Shown here piece after piece: positions 16,939 to 25,620 of a DNA stretch of 64,000 nt (the first letter of the stretch is position 1; every line of letters begins with the position of its first letter). Both the position numbers and the translations under genes were made by a program. The notes under the pieces were generated by a model, which was given only the letters and a program-made list of their open reading frames with translations, searched no databases and was not told where the DNA came from. The DNA comes from Saccharothrix violaceirubra (GTDB taxonomy: Bacteria > Actinomycetota > Actinomycetes > Mycobacteriales > Pseudonocardiaceae): the NCBI RefSeq assembly GCF_014203755.1, contig NZ_JACHJS010000001.1, positions 2,480,001-2,544,000 of the forward strand, in the 5' to 3' direction.

Positions 16939-17841
16939 TCAGGATTCCGACCAGATGCCCGTGACGGATTCCGCGAGCGGGCGCCGCGGACTCCAGTCGA
17001 GCACCCCGGTGGTCCGGGTCAGGTCGGCGGCGATCCAGTCGACCCCGCCGGACCGGTTCGGCGGCGGATCGGACTCGACGACCCGACCGGTGAAGCCCGC
17101 CGCTTCGACGAGGAGCTTCACCGCGTCCCGGACGGTGACCGCGACGCCGCTGCCCACGTTGAGCACCGACTCGCCGGCCAGGTCCGGCACGAGCGCGGCC
17201 GAGGCGACCGCGTCGGCGACGTCGGCCACGTCCACGAAGTCGCGGTACGCGCCGAGCGGGCCGAGCACGACGTCCCCACCGTCCACAAGGGATTTCCGCA
17301 GCGACGCCGCCGCGCGCCCGAGCACCGTGCCCTCGGGCATCCCGGCGCCGATCGGGTTGAACACGCGCAACGCCACCGCGTCCACCCGGCCCGAGGCCAC
17401 GGCCGCGCGCACCAGTCCGGTGCTCGCCAGCTTCGTGATCCCGTAAGGCGCCACGGGGTTGGTCGGCGCGTCCTCCGCCACCGGCACCCCTTCGGTCACC
17501 ACGCCGTACTCGGCCGCCGAACCGAGCACGACCAGTCGCGTGCCGCGGTCGGACACCGCGTCGAGCAGGTGCGCGGTCGCGGTGACGTTCGCCGCGACCA
17601 GGTCGGCGGCGCTCCCGTCGAGCCGCCCCGCGCAGTTGACCACGACGTCGGGCGCGACCTGCTCGAGCAGGTCGGCCAACGCCGAGGACCCGCCCGAGAC
17701 CAGGTCGTGCACGACCCAGTCCGGTCCCGCCGCGCGCCGTCCGGCCCGCACGACCACCGCGTCGCGCGCGCCGAGCACGTCCGCCACCGCACCGCCGAGG
17801 TAGCCGGACGCGCCGAACAGCAGCACCTTCACCGGACTCAC
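16939..17841 (-). CDS. SDR sugar-nucleotide reductase/epimerase (RmlD/GalE-like)
   Basis: A 300-residue Rossmann protein: NAD(P) motif FGASGYLGG, strand NCAGRLDG, Ser-rich LGSAAEYG and catalytic YGITK (YxxxK). Its size and motifs fit dTDP-4-dehydrorhamnose reductase-like or GalE-like extended SDRs that finish a nucleotide sugar. The start at GTG 17841 overlaps the stop of the nucleotidyltransferase gene (GTGA); a second GTG at 17832 is possible but would break this coupling. Last gene of the minus-strand exopolysaccharide operon. Confidence 0.87.
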   Translation of the reverse strand: MSPVKVLLFGASGYLGGAVADVLGARDAVVVRAGRRAAGPDWVVHDLVSGGSSALADLLEQVAPDVVVNCAGRLDGSAADLVAANVTATAHLLDAVSDRGTRLVVLGSAAEYGVVTEGVPVAEDAPTNPVAPYGITKLASTGLVRAAVASGRVDAVALRVFNPIGAGMPEGTVLGRAAASLRKSLVDGGDVVLGPLGAYRDFVDVADVADAVASAALVPDLAGESVLNVGSGVAVTVRDAVKLLVEAAGFTGRVVESDPPPNRSGGVDWIAADLTRTTGVLDWSPRRPLAESVTGIWSES

Positions 17842-18590
17842 CCGATCACGTCCAGCGGTGCCGGCACGGGCCGGCGTCCGGTGGGCAGCAGCGCCGATCT
17901 GACCTCCTCGAAGCACCGGTTGGCCTCGTCGTAGTCGTCGGGGCGGCCGATGTCGAGCCAGTAGCCGTCGAAGTCGAACGCGGCCGGCTCCTCGCCGCGC
18001 GAGAGCAGGTCGAGCACGAGCTGGTCGAGCCCGAACGGCACGTTGCGCGGGTAGGGCGTGAGCGTCTTGCGCGCCATGGCGTAGACGCCCATGCTCACGC
18101 CGTAGGACAGGACCGGCTTCTCCACGAAGTCGATGATCCGGCCGCCGTCGTCGGTGGCCAGCGTGCCGAAGTCGATCTTGACCTTCCGCTGGTAGGTCGC
18201 GACGGTCAGCGGTGCCTTGCTCGTCACGTGGTGTTCGAGCAACGCCGTGTAGTCCAGGTCGGTGAGCACGTCCCCGTTCATCACCAGGAAGTGCTCGGGC
18301 AGCTGGTCGACGAAGTTGAGCAGCGGGCCGATGGTGGACAGCGGCGCCTTCTCCTCCGCGTAGTCCACCTTGATCTCCCACTTCGACCCGTCGCCGACGA
18401 AGGCCCGGATCAACGACCCGAGGTGGCCGATCGCCAGCGTCGCGCGGTCGAAGCCGTAGGCGCGCAGCTGTTGCAGGATGATGTCCAGGATCGCGTACTC
18501 CTCGCCGATGGGGACGAGGGGCTTGGGGAGTGCCGTGGTGTACGGCCGGAGTCGCACACCCCGACCGCCCGCGAGTATCACCGCATGCAT
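17838..18590 (-). CDS. Sugar-1-phosphate nucleotidyltransferase
   Basis: A 250-residue nucleotidyltransferase. The signature AGGRGVRLRPYTTALPKPL binds the NTP and phosphates; the metal-binding Asp is in MNGDVLTDLDY, and the second conserved acidic site in WLDIGRPDDY. Members activate glucose-1-P, mannose-1-P or GlcNAc-1-P; the protein is short and lacks the C-terminal acetyltransferase repeats of GlmU, so it makes only the nucleotide sugar. It follows the membrane protein gene by 19 bp and overlaps the reductase gene by 4 bp. Confidence 0.9.
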   Translation of the reverse strand: MHAVILAGGRGVRLRPYTTALPKPLVPIGEEYAILDIILQQLRAYGFDRATLAIGHLGSLIRAFVGDGSKWEIKVDYAEEKAPLSTIGPLLNFVDQLPEHFLVMNGDVLTDLDYTALLEHHVTSKAPLTVATYQRKVKIDFGTLATDDGGRIIDFVEKPVLSYGVSMGVYAMARKTLTPYPRNVPFGLDQLVLDLLSRGEEPAAFDFDGYWLDIGRPDDYDEANRCFEEVRSALLPTGRRPVPAPLDVIG

Positions 18591-18609
18591 CCGGGATTTC
18601 CCTTTCTGT

Positions 18610-19965
18610 TCATCGGTAGTGTCGGACTTGTCCGACGCCCCGGCGGAGGGCCGTCAGCAGGAGGACCGACAGCGCGATGCCGGTGGCCAGGAACACCCGC
18701 GGCAGGCTGTCGGTGGTGAGTGGGTCCGCGACCAGTTCGGCGGTCGTCACGCAGCCGAGCGACGCACCGCCGAGCAACGCGGGCGCGAGCACCGCGCCGC
18801 CGGTCCGGACCAGGACGAAACCGAGGAAGAACACGCCGCCGAGCACCACGTGCCCGTCGACCAGGAACGCGCCGGCCGAGGTCAGCACGCCCAGCGACCG
18901 CAGTACCGCCAACAGGACCAGTGCGAGCGCGCCGAGCGCGACCAGGCACGTGGCCAGCTCGCGCAGCAGCGCCCGCCACATCCGCTCGTGGAACTCGCCG
19001 GGCCGCAACGGCTCCCGCAGGAGTCCGTCGGCGTGCTCGAACAACCGGTTGGCGCGCAACTCCACCACGCCCATGCCGAGTACCAAAGGCGCCGCGGCCA
19101 CCGCGAGATCCAGCGCGCCGAGAACGTAGCGCGCGTCGACGTACAGCACCAGTGCCGCGCACATCGTGGCATAGGCCAGGCCGGGCAGGGAGTTCTTCAC
19201 CAGCACCCTGGGTTCGGGCAGGCGCACGCCGTCCGCGTCGCGGTGCGCGCGTCCCGAGCGGCGGGCGGATTCCATGCCGAGCACGACGGACACGCAGCCC
19301 AGCGCCAGCACGGGCCACGCGAACCGCTCGTCGCTCAACGCCAGGTAGCCCAGCCCGCCGATCCCGGCCGGGAGCATGGCGTAGGCGAGGACCCGCTCGC
19401 GGCGGTGGAACAGCAGCACACCCACGATCTGCTGCACGGCCAACTGCGCGAGCACGAACAGCGGCACGCCCAGGCCGCCGCCGAACAGCAGCAGCGGCAA
19501 CGACAGCAGTGTGCCGACGCCCAGTCCCAGCCAACCCAGGTGCAGGAACGTCCGGGTGGCCGACCCGCGGGCGTCCAGCCCGACCAGTTGGTACGCCACG
19601 AAACTCGCGCCCGCGCCCCACACCCACCCGAACGCGGTCGCGAACACCAGCGCCCGCACCGCGACCGCCGAGCCCAGCACCTCGAACGCCGCCGGGTAGG
19701 CCAGCGTCGGCAGCAGGTACAGCGGTCCGTGCAGCAGGTCGATCCGGGTGCGCCGGTCGGCGGGCGGCGCGGGCGGGTCGTCCTCCCGGCCGGGCAGCAG
19801 CGGGAACACCCGGCGGGCCAACGCGAACACGTCGGCCTCGCCGTAGTCGTCCGCCGCCGCCTGGTCGGTCACGCCCTGGCTCTCCAGCACGGCGGCGACC
19901 TGGAGTTCGTCCACCGGGTCGGGCAGGATCGGCGACACCCGGTCGACGAGGTCGGCGATCGTCAC
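18610..19965 (-). CDS. Polytopic membrane protein, probable PelG-like polysaccharide exporter
   Basis: A 451-residue protein with a cytoplasmic N-terminal region of about 90 residues followed by 10-12 hydrophobic helices (from LLHGPLYLLPTLAYPAAF to the C-terminal LSVLLLTALRRG). It has no enzyme motif. Its position immediately after the PelF-like glycosyltransferase, with a 4-bp GTGA overlap, matches pelG, the MATE/PST-type transporter that always accompanies pelF in Pel loci. Sequence similarity to PelG cannot be judged by eye beyond topology, so the name is an inference. The GTG at 19965 is chosen because of the overlap. Confidence 0.7.
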   Translation of the reverse strand: MTIADLVDRVSPILPDPVDELQVAAVLESQGVTDQAAADDYGEADVFALARRVFPLLPGREDDPPAPPADRRTRIDLLHGPLYLLPTLAYPAAFEVLGSAVAVRALVFATAFGWVWGAGASFVAYQLVGLDARGSATRTFLHLGWLGLGVGTLLSLPLLLFGGGLGVPLFVLAQLAVQQIVGVLLFHRRERVLAYAMLPAGIGGLGYLALSDERFAWPVLALGCVSVVLGMESARRSGRAHRDADGVRLPEPRVLVKNSLPGLAYATMCAALVLYVDARYVLGALDLAVAAAPLVLGMGVVELRANRLFEHADGLLREPLRPGEFHERMWRALLRELATCLVALGALALVLLAVLRSLGVLTSAGAFLVDGHVVLGGVFFLGFVLVRTGGAVLAPALLGGASLGCVTTAELVADPLTTDSLPRVFLATGIALSVLLLTALRRGVGQVRHYR

Positions 19966-21425
19966 GACGGACCGCCCAGGAGTACGAGTTCGGCGTACCG
20001 CGCCTGGTAGCTGTCGTTCCAGCGTTGCAGGGTGAAGTACTCCATCACCCGCTGCCGGGCCAGCTTGCCCAGTTCGCGGCGCAGCGAGTCGTCCTTGAGC
20101 AGCCGCAGGCACGCCCGCGCCACGGCCTCGTGGTCGCGCGGCGGCACGACGATCCCGGCGTCCTCCACGGCCTCGGACACGCCGCCGACGTTCGTGCACA
20201 CCGTGGTGCGACCGGTCGACATGGCCTCGACGACGGTGAACGGGAACCCTTCCGACACGCTCGTCAACGCCACGATATGACCCGCGTGGTAGGCGTCGAC
20301 CTGGTTGGGCACCCGGCCCTCGAAGACCGCCGCGCCGGTGAGCCCGAGTTCCTCGACGAGCTGCACGCAGCCCGCGTGGTACGCCTTGTTGGCGGCGGGC
20401 ACCGGGCCGAACATGCGTAATCGGGCCTCGGGGAGTTCCTTGTGCACCAACTGGAACGACCGGACCAGCGTGTGGATGTCCTTGAGCGGGTCGATCCGGC
20501 CGACGAACACGATCGTCGGCACGTCCGGTTCCCCCTCGGCGAGCGGGAAGTCCTCCGGGTCGATGCCGTTGTACATGGTGCTCATCCGCTTCTCGTCGGC
20601 GCCGTTGCGCAGCTGCCACCTGCGGTTGTAGCTGGAGTGCGGCGTCAACATGTCGCACAGCCGGTAGGCCGCGCACGCGAGCGCCCGGTGGAAACCCATG
20701 AGCACCCGGCGGACCGGTCGCGACATCGTCTCGTTGATCATTCCCAGGTACCGCTCGCGCAGGTACACCCCGTGCTCGGACATGATCACGGGGGTGCCGT
20801 ACGCCCACTTGCCGGCGAACGCGACCAGCGCGCTCAGCCCGTTCATCGCCAGGTGGCACACGTCGGCCTTGACCGGCGGGTGCGACAACGGCCGCAGCAT
20901 GTGCTCGAGCAGGTCGGTCGCGGTGATCGCGTCGCGCAGCGACAACCGCATGCCGTACCCCTCCTCGACCACGTCGATCAACCGGTCCACGGCCTCGTTC
21001 GACGACAACGCCGTGGAGACGTCCCACGACTGGGCGTCGTCGAAGAGCCGGCGCAGCGCGGCCAGGAACGCCGCCGGGCTGTCGTCGGTGTGCGGGATGA
21101 ACGAGCGGAGCAGCGCTTCGTGCGTCGCGGCGAACCCGGGAGGTGTGCGTCGGGCACGCCGCGGCGGTCTGCCCCACAGCGGGATGCTCACCACCTCCAC
21201 GAGGTTGTCCGGGTAGGTCCACGTCGGGCGCTCCCGACCGTCGACGGTCAGCGCCACGGCGGTGAACTCGTGCTCGGGCATGCCGCGCACGAGCTGGTCG
21301 CTCCACAGGCTCACGCCGCCGGAGTGGAACGGGTAGGTGCCCTCGGAGATCAACGCGATCCGCAGCGGCTTGCCGTCGGTGGTCGCGGTGACCGGTGCGA
21401 CCGCTTTCTGCCTCGGTGTGGTCAT
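19962..21425 (-). CDS. pelF: PelF-like GT4 glycosyltransferase
   Basis: A 487-residue cytoplasmic glycosyltransferase. The N-terminus (LRIALISEGTYPFHSGGVSL, then W-x-D-Q-L-x-x-G-x-P) is the hallmark of PelF proteins, whose N-terminal DUF3492 domain begins LLLEGTYPY-x-x-GGVS. The C-terminal GT4 half has GRIDPLKDIHTLV and the EX7E nucleotide-sugar site in SEGFPFTVVEAMS. PelF polymerises GalNAc/GlcNAc units from UDP-sugars in the Pel pathway. ATG 21425 overlaps the upstream deacetylase stop (ATGA) and the stop overlaps the PelG-like start, so three genes are translationally coupled. The PelF identification is good; the sugar is inferred. Confidence 0.85.
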   Translation of the reverse strand: MTTPRQKAVAPVTATTDGKPLRIALISEGTYPFHSGGVSLWSDQLVRGMPEHEFTAVALTVDGRERPTWTYPDNLVEVVSIPLWGRPPRRARRTPPGFAATHEALLRSFIPHTDDSPAAFLAALRRLFDDAQSWDVSTALSSNEAVDRLIDVVEEGYGMRLSLRDAITATDLLEHMLRPLSHPPVKADVCHLAMNGLSALVAFAGKWAYGTPVIMSEHGVYLRERYLGMINETMSRPVRRVLMGFHRALACAAYRLCDMLTPHSSYNRRWQLRNGADEKRMSTMYNGIDPEDFPLAEGEPDVPTIVFVGRIDPLKDIHTLVRSFQLVHKELPEARLRMFGPVPAANKAYHAGCVQLVEELGLTGAAVFEGRVPNQVDAYHAGHIVALTSVSEGFPFTVVEAMSTGRTTVCTNVGGVSEAVEDAGIVVPPRDHEAVARACLRLLKDDSLRRELGKLARQRVMEYFTLQRWNDSYQARYAELVLLGGPS

Positions 21426-23527
21426 GGGCGTGGTCTCGCCATCACGACGGCCGGCTCGCTGCCGGTCAGCCCGAGCTTGGCCACGGTGTCCGTGCCGTAG
21501 GTCTCGCCGTCGTCGCCGGACACCTGGTCGGCGTCGTCGGCGTCGCGCAGCTCGACCCCGGTCAGGAACAGCGACCCGCCGGAGCCGGGGGAGTAGGTGA
21601 TCGCGCCGGTGCTCCGGTCCCACACCGCGTCGTGCCCGGAAGCCAGTTCGGCGAAGTGCGCGGTGCGGTCCCGCACGTACCCGGCCAGGGACAGCCAGTC
21701 CGGGCTCTTGAGCGGCACCCGGTAGTACTTGGCGTACTTGGCCACGGTCGCGGTGATCCAGTCGAAGCCGAGGCTGTGGCCGGGCGCGTACTCGCGGAAG
21801 TTGCCCTGGTGCAACGTGTGCGCGTAGACGGACCCGCCCAGCAGGTGCCCGGACGCGACCCTGGCCTCCTCCTCGACGAACTCGTCGTAGGTGACGTCGT
21901 GGTCGGCGTGGTCGGCGGCGGTGCCGTTGCGGCCGTACTCGGCGTTGTACTGGCTTACCTGCTCGTCGGGCTCCGTGGCCTCGAACGCGACGCTCACCGG
22001 CCAGTCCGGCACGACCAGCAGCTCGGGCCGCAGCGGGTGATAGGTCCCGCAGTTGGCGCACGTGGGTCGGTGGCTGGCGAAGGACATGTTGCCCTGGAGG
22101 TACTTGATGCCCACGTCGCGTGCGGCGTCGAGCAGGTCCTGGTTCGACCCGGTCAGGCCGAAGTCGGTCGGCGGGTCCAGCGAGTTGGGCGTCGGGTTGT
22201 ACACGCCCAGTCCGGAGTACTCCGGGGTCTTGAGCACGCACGACGGGACCGGGAGCCCGGCCGCCGCGGCGAAGTCGAGGTTGCGGCTGATCTCGGTGCG
22301 GTTGACGTCGTAGGCCGTCCGGTTCATCTGGGGGTGGGTGGCGGTGTGGTTGATCCAGCGGAATTCGTTCACCATGGCCTTGGAACAGCTGCTCAACGTG
22401 TCGGGCGCGTCGTCGTCGCACGTCGCCTCGGCCGACGGTTTGAGCTTGCTGCCGTTGAACGGGAGGTTGAGCGTGAACTGCGCGGCCACCGGGTGGTCGG
22501 CGCGCAGGCGGCGTTGCGCCTCGACGGCGGCCAGCACGTCCCGACCGGTCATCCGGTACTGGCCGGCGGTGCCGTCGGCGCGGCGGCGCAGGGTGGCGTT
22601 GAACCAGTCGTCCACGTCGACCACGAACCAGTGCCGGCGCTCGCCGAGGAACACGCCCCGGTTCGCCCACCGCACCAGGCCGTAGCCGATCATCGTCGTC
22701 GACGCGGTCTCGGCACCGGTGGAGAACGTCAACGCCACGCGTTCGCGGCCGTCCGGTGCGCGGCTGCGCACCGCGACCACACCGTCCGGAGTGGACAGTA
22801 TGGGTTCGGCGGCGCAATCCGGTGCCAGATCGGCGCGGTACAGGTAGGAGTGCGTCAGCGGCACGCCCGGTTCGGTGCGCAGGTCGTCGAACAGGTCGAC
22901 GCCCGGACCGGTGATGGTCAGCGGCACGGCCATCGGTCCGACGTCCAGTTCGTCGCGCTGCCGCAGGCAGTAGTCCTCGGGCGTGCTGCCGGGCGCGGTG
23001 TTGAGGGCCACCTGGCGTACCCGGTATCGGCGTTCGTAGTCCCAGAGGGCTTCCCACTGGGCGCCGTCGAGCGCGCTGTTGTACACACCCGTGCCGTCGT
23101 CGTGCAGCAACGCGCCGTTGGACAACAGCACCGCGCTGTAGCGACCGGTGCCGTCGGCGCGGACCAGGCGGTCCGGCGTGACGGGCTCGGTGCCGGCGTA
23201 CAGCACGTCGTAGGGGGTGCCGATGACGTCGAGCACCGACTTCCAGGCGGTCAGACCGAAGTCGTCGGGGCCGGTCGCGAGCACGAGCTGGCGCAGCGCG
23301 ACCCGGTCCCCGAGTACCGCCCCGCCCGCCGGCGGGCGGGCGGGGCGGACCGGCACCTGGTGCTTGCGGGCGACCGGGAAGGGCGCGGCGGCGGCGCCGC
23401 TCCCCGGTTCGACCACATCGGTGCCGGCCGGTCCGGACGGGCTCGCCACGGTGAACGCCGCCAGTGCCAGTGCGACGACCACCAGGACGGGCATCCGCCC
23501 GCGTCGGCCGAACTCGGACATTCTCAT
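21422..23527 (-). CDS. Agd3/CE18-like secreted polysaccharide deacetylase, copy 1
   Basis: A 701-residue exported protein with an N-terminal hydrophobic helix (PVLVVVALALAAFTVA). The layout matches fungal Agd3, the galactosaminogalactan deacetylase: an N-terminal beta domain (DDFGLTAWKSVLDVIGTPYDVLY), a middle region, then a NodB-like barrel with motif 1 VDVDDWF (Asp304-307) and motif 2 HTATH (394-398) that should hold the metal. It shares this architecture and long blocks (GLGVYNPTPNS, YLQGNMSFASH, LLGGSVYAHTLHQGN) with the next gene upstream, so the two are paralogues. It probably removes N-acetyl groups outside the membrane. Overlaps both neighbours by 4 bp. Confidence 0.82.
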   Translation of the reverse strand: MRMSEFGRRGRMPVLVVVALALAAFTVASPSGPAGTDVVEPGSGAAAAPFPVARKHQVPVRPARPPAGGAVLGDRVALRQLVLATGPDDFGLTAWKSVLDVIGTPYDVLYAGTEPVTPDRLVRADGTGRYSAVLLSNGALLHDDGTGVYNSALDGAQWEALWDYERRYRVRQVALNTAPGSTPEDYCLRQRDELDVGPMAVPLTITGPGVDLFDDLRTEPGVPLTHSYLYRADLAPDCAAEPILSTPDGVVAVRSRAPDGRERVALTFSTGAETASTTMIGYGLVRWANRGVFLGERRHWFVVDVDDWFNATLRRRADGTAGQYRMTGRDVLAAVEAQRRLRADHPVAAQFTLNLPFNGSKLKPSAEATCDDDAPDTLSSCSKAMVNEFRWINHTATHPQMNRTAYDVNRTEISRNLDFAAAAGLPVPSCVLKTPEYSGLGVYNPTPNSLDPPTDFGLTGSNQDLLDAARDVGIKYLQGNMSFASHRPTCANCGTYHPLRPELLVVPDWPVSVAFEATEPDEQVSQYNAEYGRNGTAADHADHDVTYDEFVEEEARVASGHLLGGSVYAHTLHQGNFREYAPGHSLGFDWITATVAKYAKYYRVPLKSPDWLSLAGYVRDRTAHFAELASGHDAVWDRSTGAITYSPGSGGSLFLTGVELRDADDADQVSGDDGETYGTDTVAKLGLTGSEPAVVMARPRP

Positions 23528-25620
23528 GGGCGTGGCGTCGCCGTTCCCGTGATCGCGCCGCCGGCCTTGACCGGGATTTGCACAATGTTGTCGGAGCCGT
23601 ACCGGTCGACGGTTCCGGTGACGCCGGTCACACCGGTGAGGAACAGCGAGCCGGTCGTCGCCGCGGTGTAGGTGACCTTCCCGGTCGATTTGTCCCAGAC
23701 CGGATCACGGCCGGCCGCGGTCTCCGAGAAGTGAGCGTTGCGCGCCTTTACGTAGGTCGACAGCGCGGGCCAATCCGGATTCCGCAGCGGCACCTTGAAC
23801 TTCGCGGTGTATTTCGCCACCACGAGCTGGAGCCAGTCGAACGTCAGGCTCTTGCCGACCGAGTACTGGCGCAGGTTGCCCTGGTGCAGCGTGTGCGCGT
23901 ACGCCGAGCCGCTCGTCAAGTGCGAGAGCGTCACGTTGGATTCGTATTCGAGCTGCTCCGCGTAGGTCAGGTTGCGCGGGAACTGCGGGATCCGGCCGTT
24001 GGGCCCGTACAGCTGGTTGTAGAACAACGCCTGCTCGGCGGGCGCGGTGGCCTGGTAGCCGATGTTCGTCGGCCAGTCCGGCACCACCAGGATCTCCTTG
24101 CGCAGCGGGTGGTAGATGCCGCAGTTGAAACAGGACGGCTGGTGGCTGGTGAACGACATGTTGCCGTGCACGTAGCGAACGCCCAGGCCGTAGGCCGCGT
24201 CGAGCAGTGCCTTGTTCGACTTGGCCAGCCCGAAGTCGGTCGGGGGATCGGTGTCGGGCGCGTTGGGGTCGGGGTTGTACACGCCGAGACCGGAGTACGC
24301 GGGGGTCTTGAGGATCTCGGTCGGCACGGTCAGCCCGGCGTCCCGGCCGACCTCCAGGTTCTCGGAGATCTCCTGCCGGTTGACCGCGGCGCTGGTGAAG
24401 TTCATCTCCGGGTGGGTCAGCGTGTGGTTCACCCAGCGGAAGTTGCGCTTCAAGCACAGCGAGTAGCTGGTCAGCGAGTCGGACGTGTTCGACGTACTGC
24501 ACTGCGAAGGCGCCTCGGGGTCGAGGTCGCCGCCGTTGTAGGGGAGGTTGAGCGTGAAGCCGGCCGCGGCCGGGAACTGCGTGCGCAGCGACTTCTGCTG
24601 GTTGTCGATGCCGCTCACCTCGGGCCCGGTGAGCCGGAAACCGGGGTCGGTCTCCACGTGGCCGTCGGGGTAGAGGTGGTCGCTGGAGTTGAACCAGTCG
24701 TCGACGTCGACGTTGATCCAGTGCCGCAGCTCGCCGCTGAACACGCCGCGCGTGGCCCACCGGACCAGGCCGTAGCCCAGCAGGCCGACCTGTTGCAGGC
24801 TCTCGTGCGAGGAGAACGTCAGGCCCGCGCGTTCACGGCCGTCGGTCGAGGTGCTGGTCACGCCGAGCACCCGGTCGCCGACGGTCAGCAGCGGCTGCGC
24901 GGAGCAGCCCGCGGCCACCGTCGTGCGGTACACGTACGAGTCGGTGATCGGGATCTGCGCGTCGGCCTTGAGGTAGTCGAACACCTGGGCGCCGGCGGTG
25001 GTCAGCTTCGCCGTGAAGGCACCGCCGCCCTCCTCGCCCGCGCGCAGGCAGTAGTCCTCGGGGAACGTGCCGTAGGACGTGTACAGCGACGCCTGACGCA
25101 CCTTGTACGTGCTCTCGTAGGCCCACAGCGCCTGCCACTCGGCGGCGTCCAGGCCCGAGACGTAGTTGCCGGAGCCGTCCGGGTAGAGCAGCGCGTTGTC
25201 GGTCAGCAGGATCGCGTTGTAGCGGCCGGTGCCGTCGGGCAGGACGAGCCGGCCCGCGGTGAGCTGTTCGGTCTTCGCGTACAGCACGTCGTACGGCGAG
25301 CCGATCCGGCCCAGGACGGTCTTCCAGGTGGGCAGACCGAAGTCGTCCTTGTCCAGGGCGATGACCAGCGGTCGCAGCGCGACCTTGTCCGTGGCCGCGA
25401 GGGGGGCGGCGGCCTTCGGGGTGACGGAGCCGGTGAGTCTGGCCAGACGTGGCGGCGCGGGCGGCGTGGGGAGCTTGACCTGCCCGCGTATGTGCCCGTG
25501 GTGCGGGTGCGCGCTGTGCGCACCCGCTGCCGGCGCGGCCGGCAGCAATGCCGTCGCCGCGCCGGCCAGTGGCACCAGTAATGCGGCGAGCCACTTCCGG
25601 CGCGAACGGGATGTCGTCAT
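23524..25620 (-). CDS. Agd3/CE18-like secreted polysaccharide deacetylase, copy 2
   Basis: First gene of the minus-strand operon, 698 residues. A twin-Arg-like start (MTTSRSRRKWLAALLVPLAG) is followed by a His/Ala-rich stretch and the same two-part architecture as its paralogue: DDFGLPTWKTVLGRIGSPYD, then NodB-like motifs VDVDDWF (Asp305-308) and HTLTH (399-403), and cysteines that may form disulphides outside the cell. Both copies keep the presumed metal ligands, so both may be active, perhaps on different regions or lengths of the polymer. ATG 25620 follows GAAGGG; the longer frame upstream runs through AT-richer regulatory DNA. Confidence 0.82.
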   Translation of the reverse strand: MTTSRSRRKWLAALLVPLAGAATALLPAAPAAGAHSAHPHHGHIRGQVKLPTPPAPPRLARLTGSVTPKAAAPLAATDKVALRPLVIALDKDDFGLPTWKTVLGRIGSPYDVLYAKTEQLTAGRLVLPDGTGRYNAILLTDNALLYPDGSGNYVSGLDAAEWQALWAYESTYKVRQASLYTSYGTFPEDYCLRAGEEGGGAFTAKLTTAGAQVFDYLKADAQIPITDSYVYRTTVAAGCSAQPLLTVGDRVLGVTSTSTDGRERAGLTFSSHESLQQVGLLGYGLVRWATRGVFSGELRHWINVDVDDWFNSSDHLYPDGHVETDPGFRLTGPEVSGIDNQQKSLRTQFPAAAGFTLNLPYNGGDLDPEAPSQCSTSNTSDSLTSYSLCLKRNFRWVNHTLTHPEMNFTSAAVNRQEISENLEVGRDAGLTVPTEILKTPAYSGLGVYNPDPNAPDTDPPTDFGLAKSNKALLDAAYGLGVRYVHGNMSFTSHQPSCFNCGIYHPLRKEILVVPDWPTNIGYQATAPAEQALFYNQLYGPNGRIPQFPRNLTYAEQLEYESNVTLSHLTSGSAYAHTLHQGNLRQYSVGKSLTFDWLQLVVAKYTAKFKVPLRNPDWPALSTYVKARNAHFSETAAGRDPVWDKSTGKVTYTAATTGSLFLTGVTGVTGTVDRYGSDNIVQIPVKAGGAITGTATPRP

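Noticed and set aside
19962..23585. 1207-codon open frame on the minus strand
   Set aside because: Only its end (19962-21425) is the PelF-like gene; the rest is an out-of-frame shadow of the deacetylase gene.
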